Positions 9,780 to 20,560 of a DNA stretch of 64,000 nucleotides are shown piece after piece (within the stretch, counting starts at the first letter, position 1; the number at the start of each line of letters is the position of its first letter). A model generated the notes under the pieces. The model saw only the letters and a program-made list of their open reading frames with translations, was not told the origin of the DNA and did not search any database. Position numbers and translations under genes: made by a program. The DNA lies in contig NC_072893.1 in NCBI RefSeq assembly GCF_027943255.1, forward strand, positions 9,486,001 to 9,550,000, in the 5' to 3' direction. The DNA comes from Anastrepha obliqua (lineage: Eukaryota > Arthropoda > Insecta > Diptera > Tephritidae).

Positions 9780-11335
9780 ATATAGAGGAGGAGGTAAATG
9801 GAATTGCAATGGAATAGGTCAAGTTACATTTACACAAACGTGAAAAATGACGAAACATTTATCAAATTCATGAAAGGTATGTGCAATTTCGATTGTGCAT
9901 CAGATGTTTACTTCGAAAACCAAACTGATGTGTTGGAATTATTTTTTTTCGTTCTATTATTTTATTGAGTCTTTCAATCAACAGTTTTTCAAACAGACAG
10001 GCTTTTGGATGCTTTTAGGTGAAAGCTGCTTGAGTATTTCTGCAGTGATTATATCGAAACCAGGGGATCCTTTATTTTTTAGCATTTTAATTTATCTTTT
10101 TAGTTCGGCGCTTGTGACTCATGGAGGTTCTTCAAACTCTTGGAGCACGGATGTAGACAGGCTTTCGGATGCTGCTTCATGAGGTGTAAAAATATCAGTT
10201 AGATAATCTGCATATAGTTCTGCTTTCTGGGAATTGTTATTAGCCCATTTTCCTTCTTTTATCTTGAGAGGAGAACAGTGCATTTGTGGCCTTTTTAAGT
10301 ACTTTGTGCATTTCCATAAAGAGTAATCCACACGACGATTGTTGGACAATGAATGCAAGTAACGAGAAAAACCATCATTTTTAAATTTCTTTATTTGCCG
10401 ACTAAGGTCTTTGGTCATTTTGTTTAGCCTAGTTTTATCTATTGGTGCTCGTGTTTGATGCCACTTACTGCGAAGTTTTCTCTTTAGTGAAATAAGATCT
10501 TTGATGTCCTTGGGGTATTGAGTAATGACTGCGGTTTTTTTAATAGTTGGAGTACTTTTCCATGCGGCAAGTTGCACGTTGGACGTAAAATTTTGAACTT
10601 CACTATCTAATATTTCCTCATTAACTATTTGTGCTGCATTATTTTTGCAATTTTTTCCTTAAAGTAATGCCAAGCTGTGAATCGGTTACTCAATTTGTCC
10701 ATATGTTCTTTAAAAATGATATGCTCGCTGAGAGACAAAAATATTGGTGAGTGATCCGAGTTTAGATAATCACTATTTTCAATTTCTAGAAAGTTTCGAG
10801 ATATTTTGTTAACTATGAAGAAATCGATTAGGGCAGGCATTTTTTGGAATCAGTTGGCCAGTACGTTGGTTTGCATGTTGTGACCGCATCACATCCAGCA
10901 AGTTGCATTGCCTTATGTAATTCTCTTCCTTTCGTTGTAGTTAATCTTGAACCCCAGTATACGTTTTTAACGTTAAAGTCTCCACCCATGATGAATCTAT
11001 TTTTATATCTTTTTAATAGTTTATAAAATTGTTCACATTTGATCTGGTGTCTTGGGGGCTGTATAGTGCGATAAGCAAAAGGGGGTTTTGATCTTCATTA
11101 ATGGTTACTGCTGTAACTTGAAAGTCAGCATCAGAAACTTTTTCTTCTTCGAAGTGCTTGATGCAGCTTTTTATTATTATTGCACTACCACCTCGGGCAC
11201 AATTGCTTGGATGAATCACATGATAGGTTTCATAGTTTTTAATTATTATGTATGATTGCGTTGTGAAATGCGTTTCAGATATCACACAAAAAAAAATAAA
11301 TTGAACAGCTCTGTACTTTTGTAACAAAGTGTTCG
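9780..11335 (-). pseudogene. Jockey-clade LINE: endonuclease, linker and start of RT
   Basis: On the minus strand, in order: the apurinic-type endonuclease with SETHFT (about 11275), GGDFN (about 10990) and SDHSPIFLSLS (about 10740); the basic linker (SLKRKLRSKWHQTR…); a stretch with LKIKEGKWANNNSQKAELYA; and the start of RT (SPGFDII-like, then IIPTHQFGFR). Metal-binding residues of the endonuclease (Glu in SETHF, Asp/Asn in GDFN, His in SDH) are present. Frameshifts lie near 10850 and 10600. The RT is internally deleted between the helical start and QFGFR, and everything 3' of about 9780 is missing. Loss of the 3' end is unusual for a LINE and implies later deletion. Confidence 0.8.
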
Positions 11336-12849
11336 TGTCGGCTTACACAATCGTATCTGCTGGTCCTGCGTTTGCCTTTATCTTCCTGCCTACTGAACTC
11401 AATACATGAACAATGCCAAGTTTGCCGCCGTTTTTATTCTAATTTATAACAGATTGCACCTCCATAATTAAAAACTGGTATTCTGTTGATATCCGTCTTT
11501 AATTGCATTCTTCATTTATTTATAAAAATAAAAAGCAAACTGGCCGCTTTTTCGCCTTTTCTCTTTTTTCTCTGTTTTTTCAGTTTCTGTATGCCGGGTA
11601 TCAAAATTAATATGAAATATGTTCCACACTTCAGTACTAATGCCTATTCCTACCAACATATTTATAAATTCCCCTTCGCTAAAATTTTGCTGTTATAAGA
11701 TGCCATAAAAAAAAGAAATATATACATTTATGTATGTCTGAATTTGCACTTTTTGTGGTTTCTTGGCAATTGGCTACCTTTCAAGGAATATTGAATTGAC
11801 ATCTACTGCAGTAATACATTAAACTGAGGCATTACGTACGGAGAAAAAATTCAACGTATCTGTCGCAATGCTGTGCTCGTAAATCAAGGTGTCTTGATTA
11901 GTGTAATGCTTAAGGGAAAATATGATTGCTTTGCCAAGAAAATGCTTGAATTTTTTATTGTTTTTTAAATAACTCTGTAGTCTGCTGCGAAAAATACATG
12001 ATAATAAGTGCAATAAGAATGATTTTATTTGTTTGCATAACGTCAATAGTTATGCTAAAAGCAATCAAGTAACAGCAATTTTAATGCGATACTAGAAAAT
12101 CCATATAAATAAAAAGGAGAACGATTTTTATGAATACTTAGGCAAAATTGAACTTTTTGTTTCTGAAATCAACAAACTTATGCAGAGCACTTGCTTAGAG
12201 TAACATTCGGCTGTTAATGTTAACCCGCTGAATATTTTCAGTAATTTTAACAGCACAAACTAATTTACTATGTTAATATGCTTACAGTAGTAATATATAC
12301 ATGACTATGTTACTTGCGTACATAAGCTTACATAAGCATGTAAAACATATTGAATTGACCGTGAAAATAATACGGAAGAAAATTCGCTAGGAAAACATAA
12401 ATACCGGCCTAGGCAAATGACTGTTAAAAATTAACAGAAAGATTTACAGTACAAACTCAGTAAGAGTATTGAGAGCCAATCACATTTTTGTTCTTGTGCA
12501 TATGCAATGAATGCTGAAATATAAACGCGCTCATACCAGAGAATGTGATTAACATTCTGTGCTCATACTATCCACTCTCTGCTGTCTTATTTTTCAGTTA
12601 TACGCGTCACTAACTGCCAAGCGAACTATGCAAATGAAATGCATACATACTGTTACTGCTACAGGCTGCTGTTAATACTACTAACAGCCATCTGTATTAG
12701 AAATAGCCTCCCAATGGAGTGGAGCTCTCTCATTTCCATTTTCAGTGTGCATCTGATAGCATAAAAATGAAAATATCTGGTAGCACCTCATCTCTCACAA
12801 CTGGCCAAATGCTATGGCATACGAAGTATTCGTTTGCCGAAGTGAATGA
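11336..12849. other. No gene seen; AT-rich unique DNA
   Basis: Short frames occur (11486-11698, and 11819-12046 on the minus strand), but nothing resembles a known protein. I see no terminal repeats or obvious tandem structure. Confidence 0.4.
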
Positions 12850-12975
12850 GCTCGCAACTTAAATCATTCGCCACGGCAGAGTCAATCGGTGGCTGTTGAA
12901 GTGCACTGTTGTTTAATTTGGCATTTTTAGAGCGCTCGTCGCCGTGATACGTACGTGGCGCGGACAATCAAAGTG
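12850..12975 (+). promoter_or_regulatory. Possible host 5' exon or promoter patch (weak)
   Basis: A patch of higher GC content within very AT-rich surroundings. It contains TACGTACGTGGCGCGGAC and ends in a good splice-donor context, CAAA|GTGAGT (near 12969-12978). The look is of a 5' untranslated exon, but there is no start codon, no TATA box and no downstream coding exon that I can identify. This is a low-confidence pointer only. Confidence 0.2.
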
Positions 12976-14397
12976 AGTTGTGTTCTCACATACAACTTTT
13001 AGCTTGGCCAATTTGTGAAATCTGCGTAAAAAAATAAAGACGTAAGCGTTTTAATTTATTTATTTACTAAGTGTTTTATACATCAGCGTTGAGTGTGTGT
13101 GTGTGTGTAGAAGTGAAAAATAATAAATATAAATATAAATAAAAATAAAAATCAAATTCAAATACACGTTTCATGAGATATTTTTTATTGAATTATGAAA
13201 CTGACAAGGAGGCAGCACAACGAAAATACGCAAAGTGTAGTGCAAAAATACTTGGAATTCAAGAAAATAAGTGATAATAAATTCATTTCTTTTGAAGCGT
13301 ATTTTTATTATATTCTCTTAATGACGAATGTGGAGAAAAAGCTCGAAGAAACAAATGTGTATGGCATGAAACCTTAAATAAAATTCAGTGGATTCGCAAT
13401 TTTAAAATGCGGCATATAAAGTACTGGCATATAAATATATGTATATATATATAATCTATTTTTTGAATCGAGTTTAAGCATTGGAACCGAGCGGCATTTA
13501 CTGAAGCTTCGCAAATAATTATATCGCCACTGTTGAATATTTTTCGTTGTTTGATTGTTGATTTTCGTGTGTAGCTGAAAGTGCAGCACTATTATTGTAC
13601 GGCGACGTCACTTATTGTTGTAGTTGTTTGAGCTTTGTTTTTTTTTATTGTTTTTTTCTTCTTCTTTTTGTTATGTTTATTGCTTGTATAAGCTGCCATT
13701 GTCTACCTTTATTGGCTTCAATTACCATTCGCGCCGCAACTCTCACATTCTCACATTCAACTGGCGTTAAGTGGCGGTGGGTGGTGTTCGGTATGAGAAA
13801 AACTACAGGGTGACATATTTATATATTTATGCGCGGTTACTTATATATAAGCAAGGCATGAATTTATGAATTTGGATGTTGAAAAGCGCAAAAACAGAAT
13901 TTCATGCAAAAAATAAAATAAAAATGTTTGCGCGTGTTGAAAAAAATTAAAAAAAGAGAAAAAAAAATCAGAATGAACTTTGTCTAACGAACTTTTGAAG
14001 TATTGTGGCAATTTCGGAAAATTAGTAGTAACAGTTACTGAATGTTTGTCTAAATTTTATTTTTTTTTTTTAATTCAAAATTTTTAGTAGGATTGGCAAC
14101 TACTCAAGCCCAGTGTGTGTCGTAAATTAAAAAATACATAAAAATCAGAGCTCCTGAACCTCTAAAAGCTAAAGTCGGCTCTTTCTTCACTCAACTTTAA
14201 TAAAATAATCAAATAACTTTAAATTAAATATAATTTTTCTTAATATTCTCTCAATAACAGAAATCGCAATTTTTGTGAGCTTCGCTGCTGAAAGCCGTGT
14301 ATAAAAGTAAAAAATTTTAACAAATAAACTTTTATCGCAATTTCGTGCATATTTTTCCAGGGTGAGTAATAGTTTTTAGTATACACTCAATACCAAA
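12976..14397. other. No gene seen; simple sequence
   Basis: Contains a (GT)n run (about 13092-13108), AAATA-rich sequence (13118-13160) and a T-rich stretch (13636-13670). A 60-codon frame at 13195-13377 has no recognisable similarity. Confidence 0.4.
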
Positions 14398-14690
14398 CAG
14401 AAAAAAATGTTTTAATTAAAAAAAAATAAAATAAATAAAAACGAAAATAAATTAATAAATAAGAAACATAAAAAAGTAAATAAAAAAAATTAATTTAATA
14501 AATATAAATAAATAAAGGAATATACAATATAAAAAACGAAAAAATAAATAAATAAGAAAAATAAAAAAACAATCTTTTTTTTATAATTTTTTTAAATTTA
14601 TTATTAATATTATTTATTTATTTATTATTATTATTATTTATTGTTATTATTATTTATTTATTATTATAATTTTTTTTAATTGAAACGTAA
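14398..14690. repeat. A-rich to T-rich strand-switch, low complexity
   Basis: About 175 bp of A-rich AAATA/AATAAATA sequence is followed immediately by about 115 bp of T-rich TTATT/TTTATTTA sequence. The halves are broadly complementary and could form a long imperfect hairpin. No coding content. Confidence 0.7.
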
Positions 14691-15614
14691 CAAGAGATAG
14701 CTTAAATTTAAAACTTTCCCCAAAGGAGTTTTCAGCTTTTAATGTGGTGGCGACGTTATATTTTGTAACAAATATTTTTATATTTTTTTATAATTACTAT
14801 TTGTCATTTATTAGTATTTGTATATTTGCCTTTTCGCACACTTTTTGAAGTGATCAAAAAGGCTAACTAAGTACATTTTACGCAGTTTTTTTTAGGGCCA
14901 CCATCCTAGCAGCGGTTTCGATGGATTTGCTTGATTTATGATTTTTTCTCTTCAGCGCCGAATGAAATTTCATTAATAAAAATATTAGTTACAGGAAAAA
15001 TAAATTAATTTTTTTTGCGCAAATGGTTTAAAACTGTTTCATGGTCGATCTGTAGCTTCCGAACGAAGCTGCGACTACTAGCGTGCCGGTCAACTTCGAT
15101 TATTTAATGATTTTTTTTAGTGTGGAATGCCACCTTGACAACGCGCATAAACTTTAAATTATTTGCTCGAGACTTTACGAAATATCGATCAATACAGCCA
15201 TCTACCGCAAAAATAATGGTTTTCGTTTCTCTCAAGCTAATATAATAGCGAAGGTCAGAAGGTCAACTTTGCAATGAAATAATTTCTTCCTTTTTCTCAA
15301 AAATTCGCTGACTTGGTCGCCTGCCAGTTTTGATGGCACAATTCTTGAAATGAGTTTGGGGATACATAAGAACTCAATCAAAATATGATACACACTTATT
15401 TGAGAAATACTCATTTCCAATTCAATGACAGATTATTTTAATAATTGTACCGAAAATTTTTGATTTCTCTTCCAAGAAACTGTTCCGTAACTTTTCTATG
15501 ATCTATAGGGAGATTTCAGTGCGGTAATTTAATTATGCGCCAGTTTCATGTTAAGGTATATACATATTTTCCATTGATGTATTCTATAAGACCATAATAT
15601 AGAAGAAAAAAACG
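14691..15614. other. No gene seen
   Basis: AT-rich unique DNA. I found no motif, terminal repeat or convincing open frame. Confidence 0.4.
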
Positions 15615-16055
15615 AAGGTGCTATCTTCTTCCTCTTCTTGATTGGCGCAATAACCGCTTAAGCGATGTTTGGCCGAGTTTAACAAAGCGCGCCCGTCCTT
15701 TCTTCCTCGTGTTAACCGACGCCAGTTGGACACACCAAGTGAAGCCAAGTCTTTCTCCACCTGATCTTTCCAACAGAGAGGAGGTCTTCTTCTTCCTTTG
15801 CAACCACCAGCTGGTACGGCAGCGAATAATTTCAGAGCAGGAGCGTTTATATCCATTCGGACGATATGAACCAGCCAGCATCTTTATTCGCTACGCTATG
15901 TCTATGTCGTCGTAAAGCTCATACAGCTCATTGTTCCATCACCTACGATACTCGCTGTCGCCAACGTACAAAGACCCAAAAATCTTCTGCAGAATATTTC
16001 TCTCAAACACTCCAAGGGACGCCTCATCGGATTTTGTCATCGTTCAAGCCAAAAA
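15615..16055 (-). pseudogene. RTE-clade LINE, C-terminal tail
   Basis: Minus-strand remnant of the region after the reverse transcriptase in RTE-type LINEs: a motif like LGVFERKILRKIFG (here broken), then the ELYELYDDIDIA region, MDINAPALKLFAAVP, then GCKGRRRPPLCWKDQVEK and LGVSNWRRL. The RGRPPLRW-type basic box is characteristic of these tails. A second, better-preserved copy is at 38760-39472. Frameshifts split this one into at least two frames. After the stop, the sense strand runs into a short 3' tail containing GAAGAGGAAGAAG. It is a 5'-truncated dead copy. Confidence 0.75.
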
Positions 16056-16182
16056 AGTATTAGAAATTGTGAATTTAATTTTTTTTTACTTGAGACATAA
16101 ACTTCAAACCTCGAAACATTTCCAGCCTGGAAAAAGAGCTGTTCAAATTTATATGAAAAATACTTATAGTCAAATCGCCTCT

Positions 16183-16359
16183 TGTAGCTTCCAGCCTTCT
16201 TCTTATGTGTTCACTTAAGGTGACAGAAAAAGTGAAACAAAAAAATTGTCAATTTTAATGCTTGATATTCTGTAGCTTCCAGCCTTCTTCTTATGTGTTC
16301 ACTTAAGGTGACAGAAAAAGTCAAAGAAAACAGTTTATCAATTTTAATGCTTAATATTC
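16183..16359. repeat. 88-bp tandem duplication
   Basis: The sequence starting TGTAGCTTCCAGCCTTCTTC occurs at 16183 and again at 16271 with the same downstream text (…ATTTTAATGCTTRATATTC). The units are adjacent, about 88 bp each, and differ at a handful of positions. Confidence 0.9.
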
Positions 16360-17892
16360 TGTATGTTGCACGCAATCATATTCGGCTACCAGAGCTGCCC
16401 TCTATAGGAAACCCAATGGAAGATCCTCTTTATATCTTTGAATCATTTTACACTTGAAAATTATTTAAGTAGCGAAAACAAAGCTTTCAAATTAAGCAGT
16501 GCAATTTTTGTGTTTGTATTTGTGAACTCATTACTTAAATTATTGAAATTACACTGTACAACAAAATCCATTTTTTTCAAAATTTCAATATCTTAATATT
16601 TCGCAAACAGAATATGGTAAATGGGCTTTAGGAATAATATCTCTTTCACTTAACTTTCGAAGTCGCAAAATAATCGTTTGTGAAAGACAAAGTGAAAAGT
16701 GTCTTGGAAAACGAAAATAAAAACTTGTTTCCCTTCACATTTACATAGAACCAGGATTGACTCCCAGATCGGCGATCGCTCAGAAATCAATCTATACCAC
16801 TTTCACACCGTTTGCTAGCCAAAAACCTGTCTGGAATCGGGTGGAGATTTTCGTCAAATCCACTTAGGCACTTAATGTGTTAAAGGTGTGATATCCGCAG
16901 ATCTTCCACAGTCAGTTGATGTAGATTTCAAAATGACTTGCGTGTATATATTACATACATATATACACACATACATAAGTATACACGTTTAATTAGTACG
17001 ATTAAGAGCTCATTATTAATCACAAACAAAGTAATTATTATCAAAATTGCGCCTTGCCAAGCTACTTAAAACAATTGCATTTATTATTGTGTATTTGTGA
17101 TTTTGAATACAAAACTGCGTTGAATGTCACGGAGTGTACTCGTTCGAAATGAAAATGAGCTGTCCAAAATTAGTTAAGGCCCCAACGAGGCAGCCAACAA
17201 GTATTTAACGTACAAACAATCAAGTGCTGTTGCGCGCGGAAATGTTTGTCATAGACAAAAATTATAAGCAGACAAATAACTCTGTTTATACGAATCCACT
17301 TTGTCGCTTATGTGGATTAGAATATATTTAGGCACGTAAGTAAGTAACTCAGGTTGTGAAGTAGTCGCATTTGCGCGTTTAAAGTGCAGCGCCACCAACA
17401 GCTCATCGTTGGCACCTCACGGCAAATGCGAATGCTGCAAATGAGGTCAATGCGAATAATGCGCAGAATGCCGTTGTTTACGCTAAAACAAACTGATAAG
17501 AACGGTTTAGTAGAAGAGCAGGTATTGCAAGGAAATGGCATTGCTAACGAGATCATGCCGAAACAAAGCCTTCTTACAAGAAAAATATGACTAACCTAAA
17601 GTGCACCTATGAATTCAGGCGCGAAAGGCATTAAAGCTAAATTTGAACACTCCTGGATTAGGTAGGTTAATGCGCCTCGTATTTCACATTCTCCAATTCT
17701 TCCTAGTGTTTTTTTTCTGCTACAAATATCTTAACGAGAAATCATGATTCATGAGATTTAGGCAACAAACCCTAATTATTCTGAAATATTCTTACTTGTC
17801 CTCATCAAGGCCTTTCTTTATTAACGCCGTGACTAGGCCTTTCTTTATTAGATACTATGATTAATGGTAACTAATAAAAGGAAATTCGGAAA
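16360..17892. other. No gene seen; unique DNA
   Basis: No coding similarity. The phrase AGGCCTTTCTTTATTA appears twice about 27 bp apart (around 17809 and 17836), a minor local duplication. A frame at 17384-17590 has no family resemblance. Confidence 0.4.
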
Positions 17893-18319
17893 TATTGGGT
17901 TGGGGAAAAGTTATATCGTATTATAAATAGGCAGGTAACTTTTCTTGTAAATAAAAAAAATTCTGGCTAGTGAGTCATTGATAGTTTTGTTTTTTGGTTT
18001 TTTAACGGTCGTATAATATAAAATAAGTTCTTGTTTACTGTTCGTCATATACATGTGATATTTAAAATAAAAAACATATCAGTGCATTTACTACCCTGCA
18101 TTTTTTATGGATTTCAAAAAGGAAACAACGCATCGGTTGCATTTAAGATTTGCGTCCGGTATTTGGGAAAGATATTATAAATGCTCGTACTTGTCAAGGA
18201 TGATTTAGCAAATTTCGTTCCAGGGATCTGAGCCTCCAAGAAAGGTATGTGAACGACCATCTAAGATAGATTATGATATTTTGTGACCCTCTTGGAAAAT
18301 AATCCACATTTAATGGATA

Positions 18320-18850
18320 AGTTCGTGCGGTTTTACAACAGATGGCGTAACTTGATTATTATTCCATCGATCCACATTTCCAAACATTCATTGGAGAGCT
18401 ACTGTCGTAAGGCACAAACGTCAGTATAAGTTTTTTATTTGAAGCGTAAACAACAATATTTTTACCACACTTGAAAATGTCGAATTTCGTGCCAAATAAT
18501 GTGTTTTTGCGGGGAATTCTTCTTCATTATTTTAATATGAAGAAAAAAGCAGCCGAAAGTCATCGTATCTTGGTGGAAGTTTATGGTGAGCATGCTCTAG
18601 CTGAGCGAACGTGCCAGAAGTGGTTTGCACGCTTTAAAAGTGGTGATTTTGGCTTGGAAGACGAAGAACGCGAGGGTGCGCCGCCACAGTTCATGGATAC
18701 CGAATTGGAGGAATTGCTCGATCAAGATCCGGCTCAAACGCAAGAAGAGGTTGCAAAAACTTTGGGAGTTGATCAATCAACCATTTCCAAACGTTTAAAA
18801 GCCATGGGAATGATCCGAAATTCAAATTTCGAAAAAAAACCGCACGAACT
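18320..18850 (+). mobile_element. Short non-autonomous mauritiana-type mariner, nested
   Basis: Flanked by TA (18318-18319 and 18851-18852), with ends AGTTCGTGCGGTTTT and its inverted partner. Its first roughly 504 bp match the near-full-length copy at 50874-52109, with two visible base differences. The remainder is deleted up to the last ~30 bp of the 3' end. Deleting the element and one TA from the outer mariner restores an uninterrupted second HTH there, which proves a simple insertion. The near identity to the other copy argues for recent movement. Confidence 0.92.
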
Positions 18851-18974
18851 TATTCATAGACCATTAACAAGTCGAGAAACTGCAGAAGAGTATGGCATTC
18901 ATCATACAACTGTAGGAGATCACATTAAATCTCTTTTGGTTCGTGCGAGAGCAAAATGTTTGGGCTCCACATGA
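18477..18974 (+). CDS. Chimeric double-HTH open frame from two mariners
   Basis: From the ATG at 18477 (MSNFVPNN) the frame encodes the intact N-terminal DNA-binding region of a mauritiana-type mariner (two HTH units, to about residue 117: …VDQSTISKRLKAMGMIR). It continues without a stop through the 3' terminal repeat (NSNFEKKPHEL) and into the second HTH of the outer mariner (IHRPLTSRETAEEYGIHHTT…). It ends at 18974 after about 165 residues. It has no catalytic aspartates. Known family logic suggests such a product could bind transposon ends without cutting, like naturally occurring repressor forms. Whether it is transcribed is unknown. The frame may be open simply because the insertion is young. 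Confidence 0.55.
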   Translation: MSNFVPNNVFLRGILLHYFNMKKKAAESHRILVEVYGEHALAERTCQKWFARFKSGDFGLEDEEREGAPPQFMDTELEELLDQDPAQTQEEVAKTLGVDQSTISKRLKAMGMIRNSNFEKKPHELIHRPLTSRETAEEYGIHHTTVGDHIKSLLVRARAKCLGST

Positions 18975-19376
18975 ATTAACGGAAAGTATTTGTTCGCCAC
19001 ATCTGATAAGACACAATATGGAGCCGTTCTTGGACAAGCTGATTACTGGAGATGAAAAGCGGATTCTTTACCTAAAATATTAAGAGAAAAAAATGTTACT
19101 GCAAATTAGGAACATCATCAGCAACAGTTTCAAAACCAAGTATGCATCAACTGCTTTGTTTGTGGTGGGACAGGAAAGGTCCAGTGTACTACGAGTTGCT
19201 CAGACAGGGAAAAACCATCAATGTCGATCTAGACTGCAATCCGTTGGATAAATTGAATGCAGCTATCGAAGAAAAAAAGGCCAGCAATAGCGTCCAGAAA
19301 AGTGATGGTGACGCAACAAAAACTGAATGCTTTAGAATGGGAAGTCCGTCGTCATCCACCGGATTCACCTGAAATT

Positions 19377-19935
19377 AGACATACACACATAGACATAGCA
19401 GAGCCGGTGGCAGTTTCCACCCCATTCAATACTATAAAAGCATCCACTGCTTCACACTATCATGCTTTAGCCGAAAGAAGGGGGAAGCAATTAAGAAAAA
19501 ACACGTGGCCGTCGTACAAAATCCAAAGGAAGAATTACCTATTAGGATGCTCTCGACCAAACATTTCACGCATCACTGCAACCCTTACAGGTCATTGGAA
19601 GGTAAGTGATCATGCTGCCAGACTCAGTCTTCCCTTCAATCCTATCTGCAGAAGCTGTCAAGCGGAATGGGTGAAGGAAAATCTTTTCCACTACCCATGT
19701 GAATGTCCAGGGCTAGCTATGGCACAACTTCGTTCCTTCGGCAAGCCTTTCGTACAGCAAATTAATGAGATCTCAGACATCGAGATAACGAATTTGTTGC
19801 TATACTTGGACCTCACTTAGAACAAAAAAAAAAAATGACATCATCACATGAGGGCAGTGGTAGTAAAACGGTGCTCGTGGCTAATTAGGATAGGATTTCA
19901 GTGGAAATACTCAACCACTTCAGCGACAACAACAG
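19377..19935 (+). pseudogene. LINE 3' tail (post-RNase-H zinc domain), inserted in mariner
   Basis: A 5'-truncated non-LTR retrotransposon end. The frame gives LTGHWKVSDHAARLSLPFN, then a CxxC…H…C zinc motif (CRSCQAEWVKENLFHYPCEC), then a C-terminal helix ending YLDLT at 19820. An A-run (19826-19836), about 90 bp of further sequence and a CAA-rich end (ACAACAACAG) follow. Near-identical 12-mers flank it (CACCTGAAATTA at about 19365, CACCTGACATTA at about 19938). They read as a target-site duplication, because the mariner protein needs only one copy. Same general family as the tails at 20130-20560 and 34026-34800. Confidence 0.75.
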
Positions 19936-20129
19936 CACCTGACATTACATCCTCTGATTATTACCTGTTCAGAGCTCTGCAAAATTATCTAAAAAATTTC
20001 AACTTTTTGAAAGTGTTCCTAAGGCAGTTGCTGACTGTTTTAACTCTAAGGACGAGAACTTCTTTAAAATACGACAGAATTTTCCCTCCAACCCAATATT
20101 TAAGTTCTATAAATTTAATGCGATTGCGA

Positions 20130-20560
20130 TTTAATTGCCTTGATTTGTCGATCTATCTATTTATTTTTCCACTGCTTTGTATAAGTATTTATCTTGAGAG
20201 CCTTACTCTTCTCAACACTTGCCTTCAAGTCTTAAATATATTTCCAAGAAGCTTTATTTAGACTTACCGCCTGTATCTATCTGACTGTTTTAGATTTAAG
20301 TTTACATTCTATTGCTGTTTGATTGGCTGTAGAGGTGAGTCTGCATGAATCCAATCCAACAAGTTATTCTTCATTGAAAAGGTTGTTTACGTTCATACCA
20401 GCCAGTTCTTCGAGGTTTTTAAAAAGCGGTTCGGCAAGGGTTAACAACCTCACCTTCCATAAGGCAGTGTATTCACAAAGGAAGTGGAAGATAGTTTCAT
20501 TTGTCTCCGGTTGATTACAACTATGACAAAAGATATTGTAAGGAATACCCATTCTGGCTT
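20130..20560 (-). pseudogene. LINE 3' tail, zinc domain
   Basis: Minus-strand C-terminal end of a LINE: MGIPYNIFCHSCNQPETNET, then IFHFLCEYTALWKVRLLTLAEP, ending near NNLFNEE. This is the CxxC…H…C domain that follows RNase H. The last cysteine of the usual CEC is Tyr here. A presumed 3' UTR continues to roughly 20130. The catalytic domains are absent. It lies in opposite orientation to, and just beyond, the outer mariner with its own LINE tail. Confidence 0.65.

Larger units (their letters stand above)
18107..20060 (+). pseudogene. Transposase of the outer mariner, split and decayed
   Basis: The ATG at 18107 starts MDFKKETTHRLHLRF. The frame then shifts, and CQGWFSKFRSRDLSLQER follows near 18195-18240. 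The nested element interrupts at 18320. Past it the protein resumes in register as IHRPLTSRETAEEYGIHHTT (second HTH), then ITGDEK near 19045 (first catalytic Asp), then MLCLWWDRKGPVYYELLRQG. The HDNA box with the second Asp is missing: VTQQKLNALEWEV follows directly. The third Asp region (SSDYYLF, about 19955) lies after the LINE insertion. There are multiple frameshifts, and the gene is dead. Confidence 0.8.
17895..20096 (+). mobile_element. mariner element carrying two nested insertions
   Basis: The outer mariner is bounded by TA (17893-17894 and 20097-20098). It has matching ends: TTGGGTTGGGGAAAAG on the left, and TTGGGTTGGAGGGAAAA on the right read in reverse complement. Its total length of 2,202 bp is inflated by two insertions: a 531-bp short mauritiana-type mariner (18320-18850) and a LINE tail (about 19377-19935). 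Removing these leaves about 1.1 kb, close to a normal mariner. The ends and protein differ from those of the nested mariner. Confidence 0.85.
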
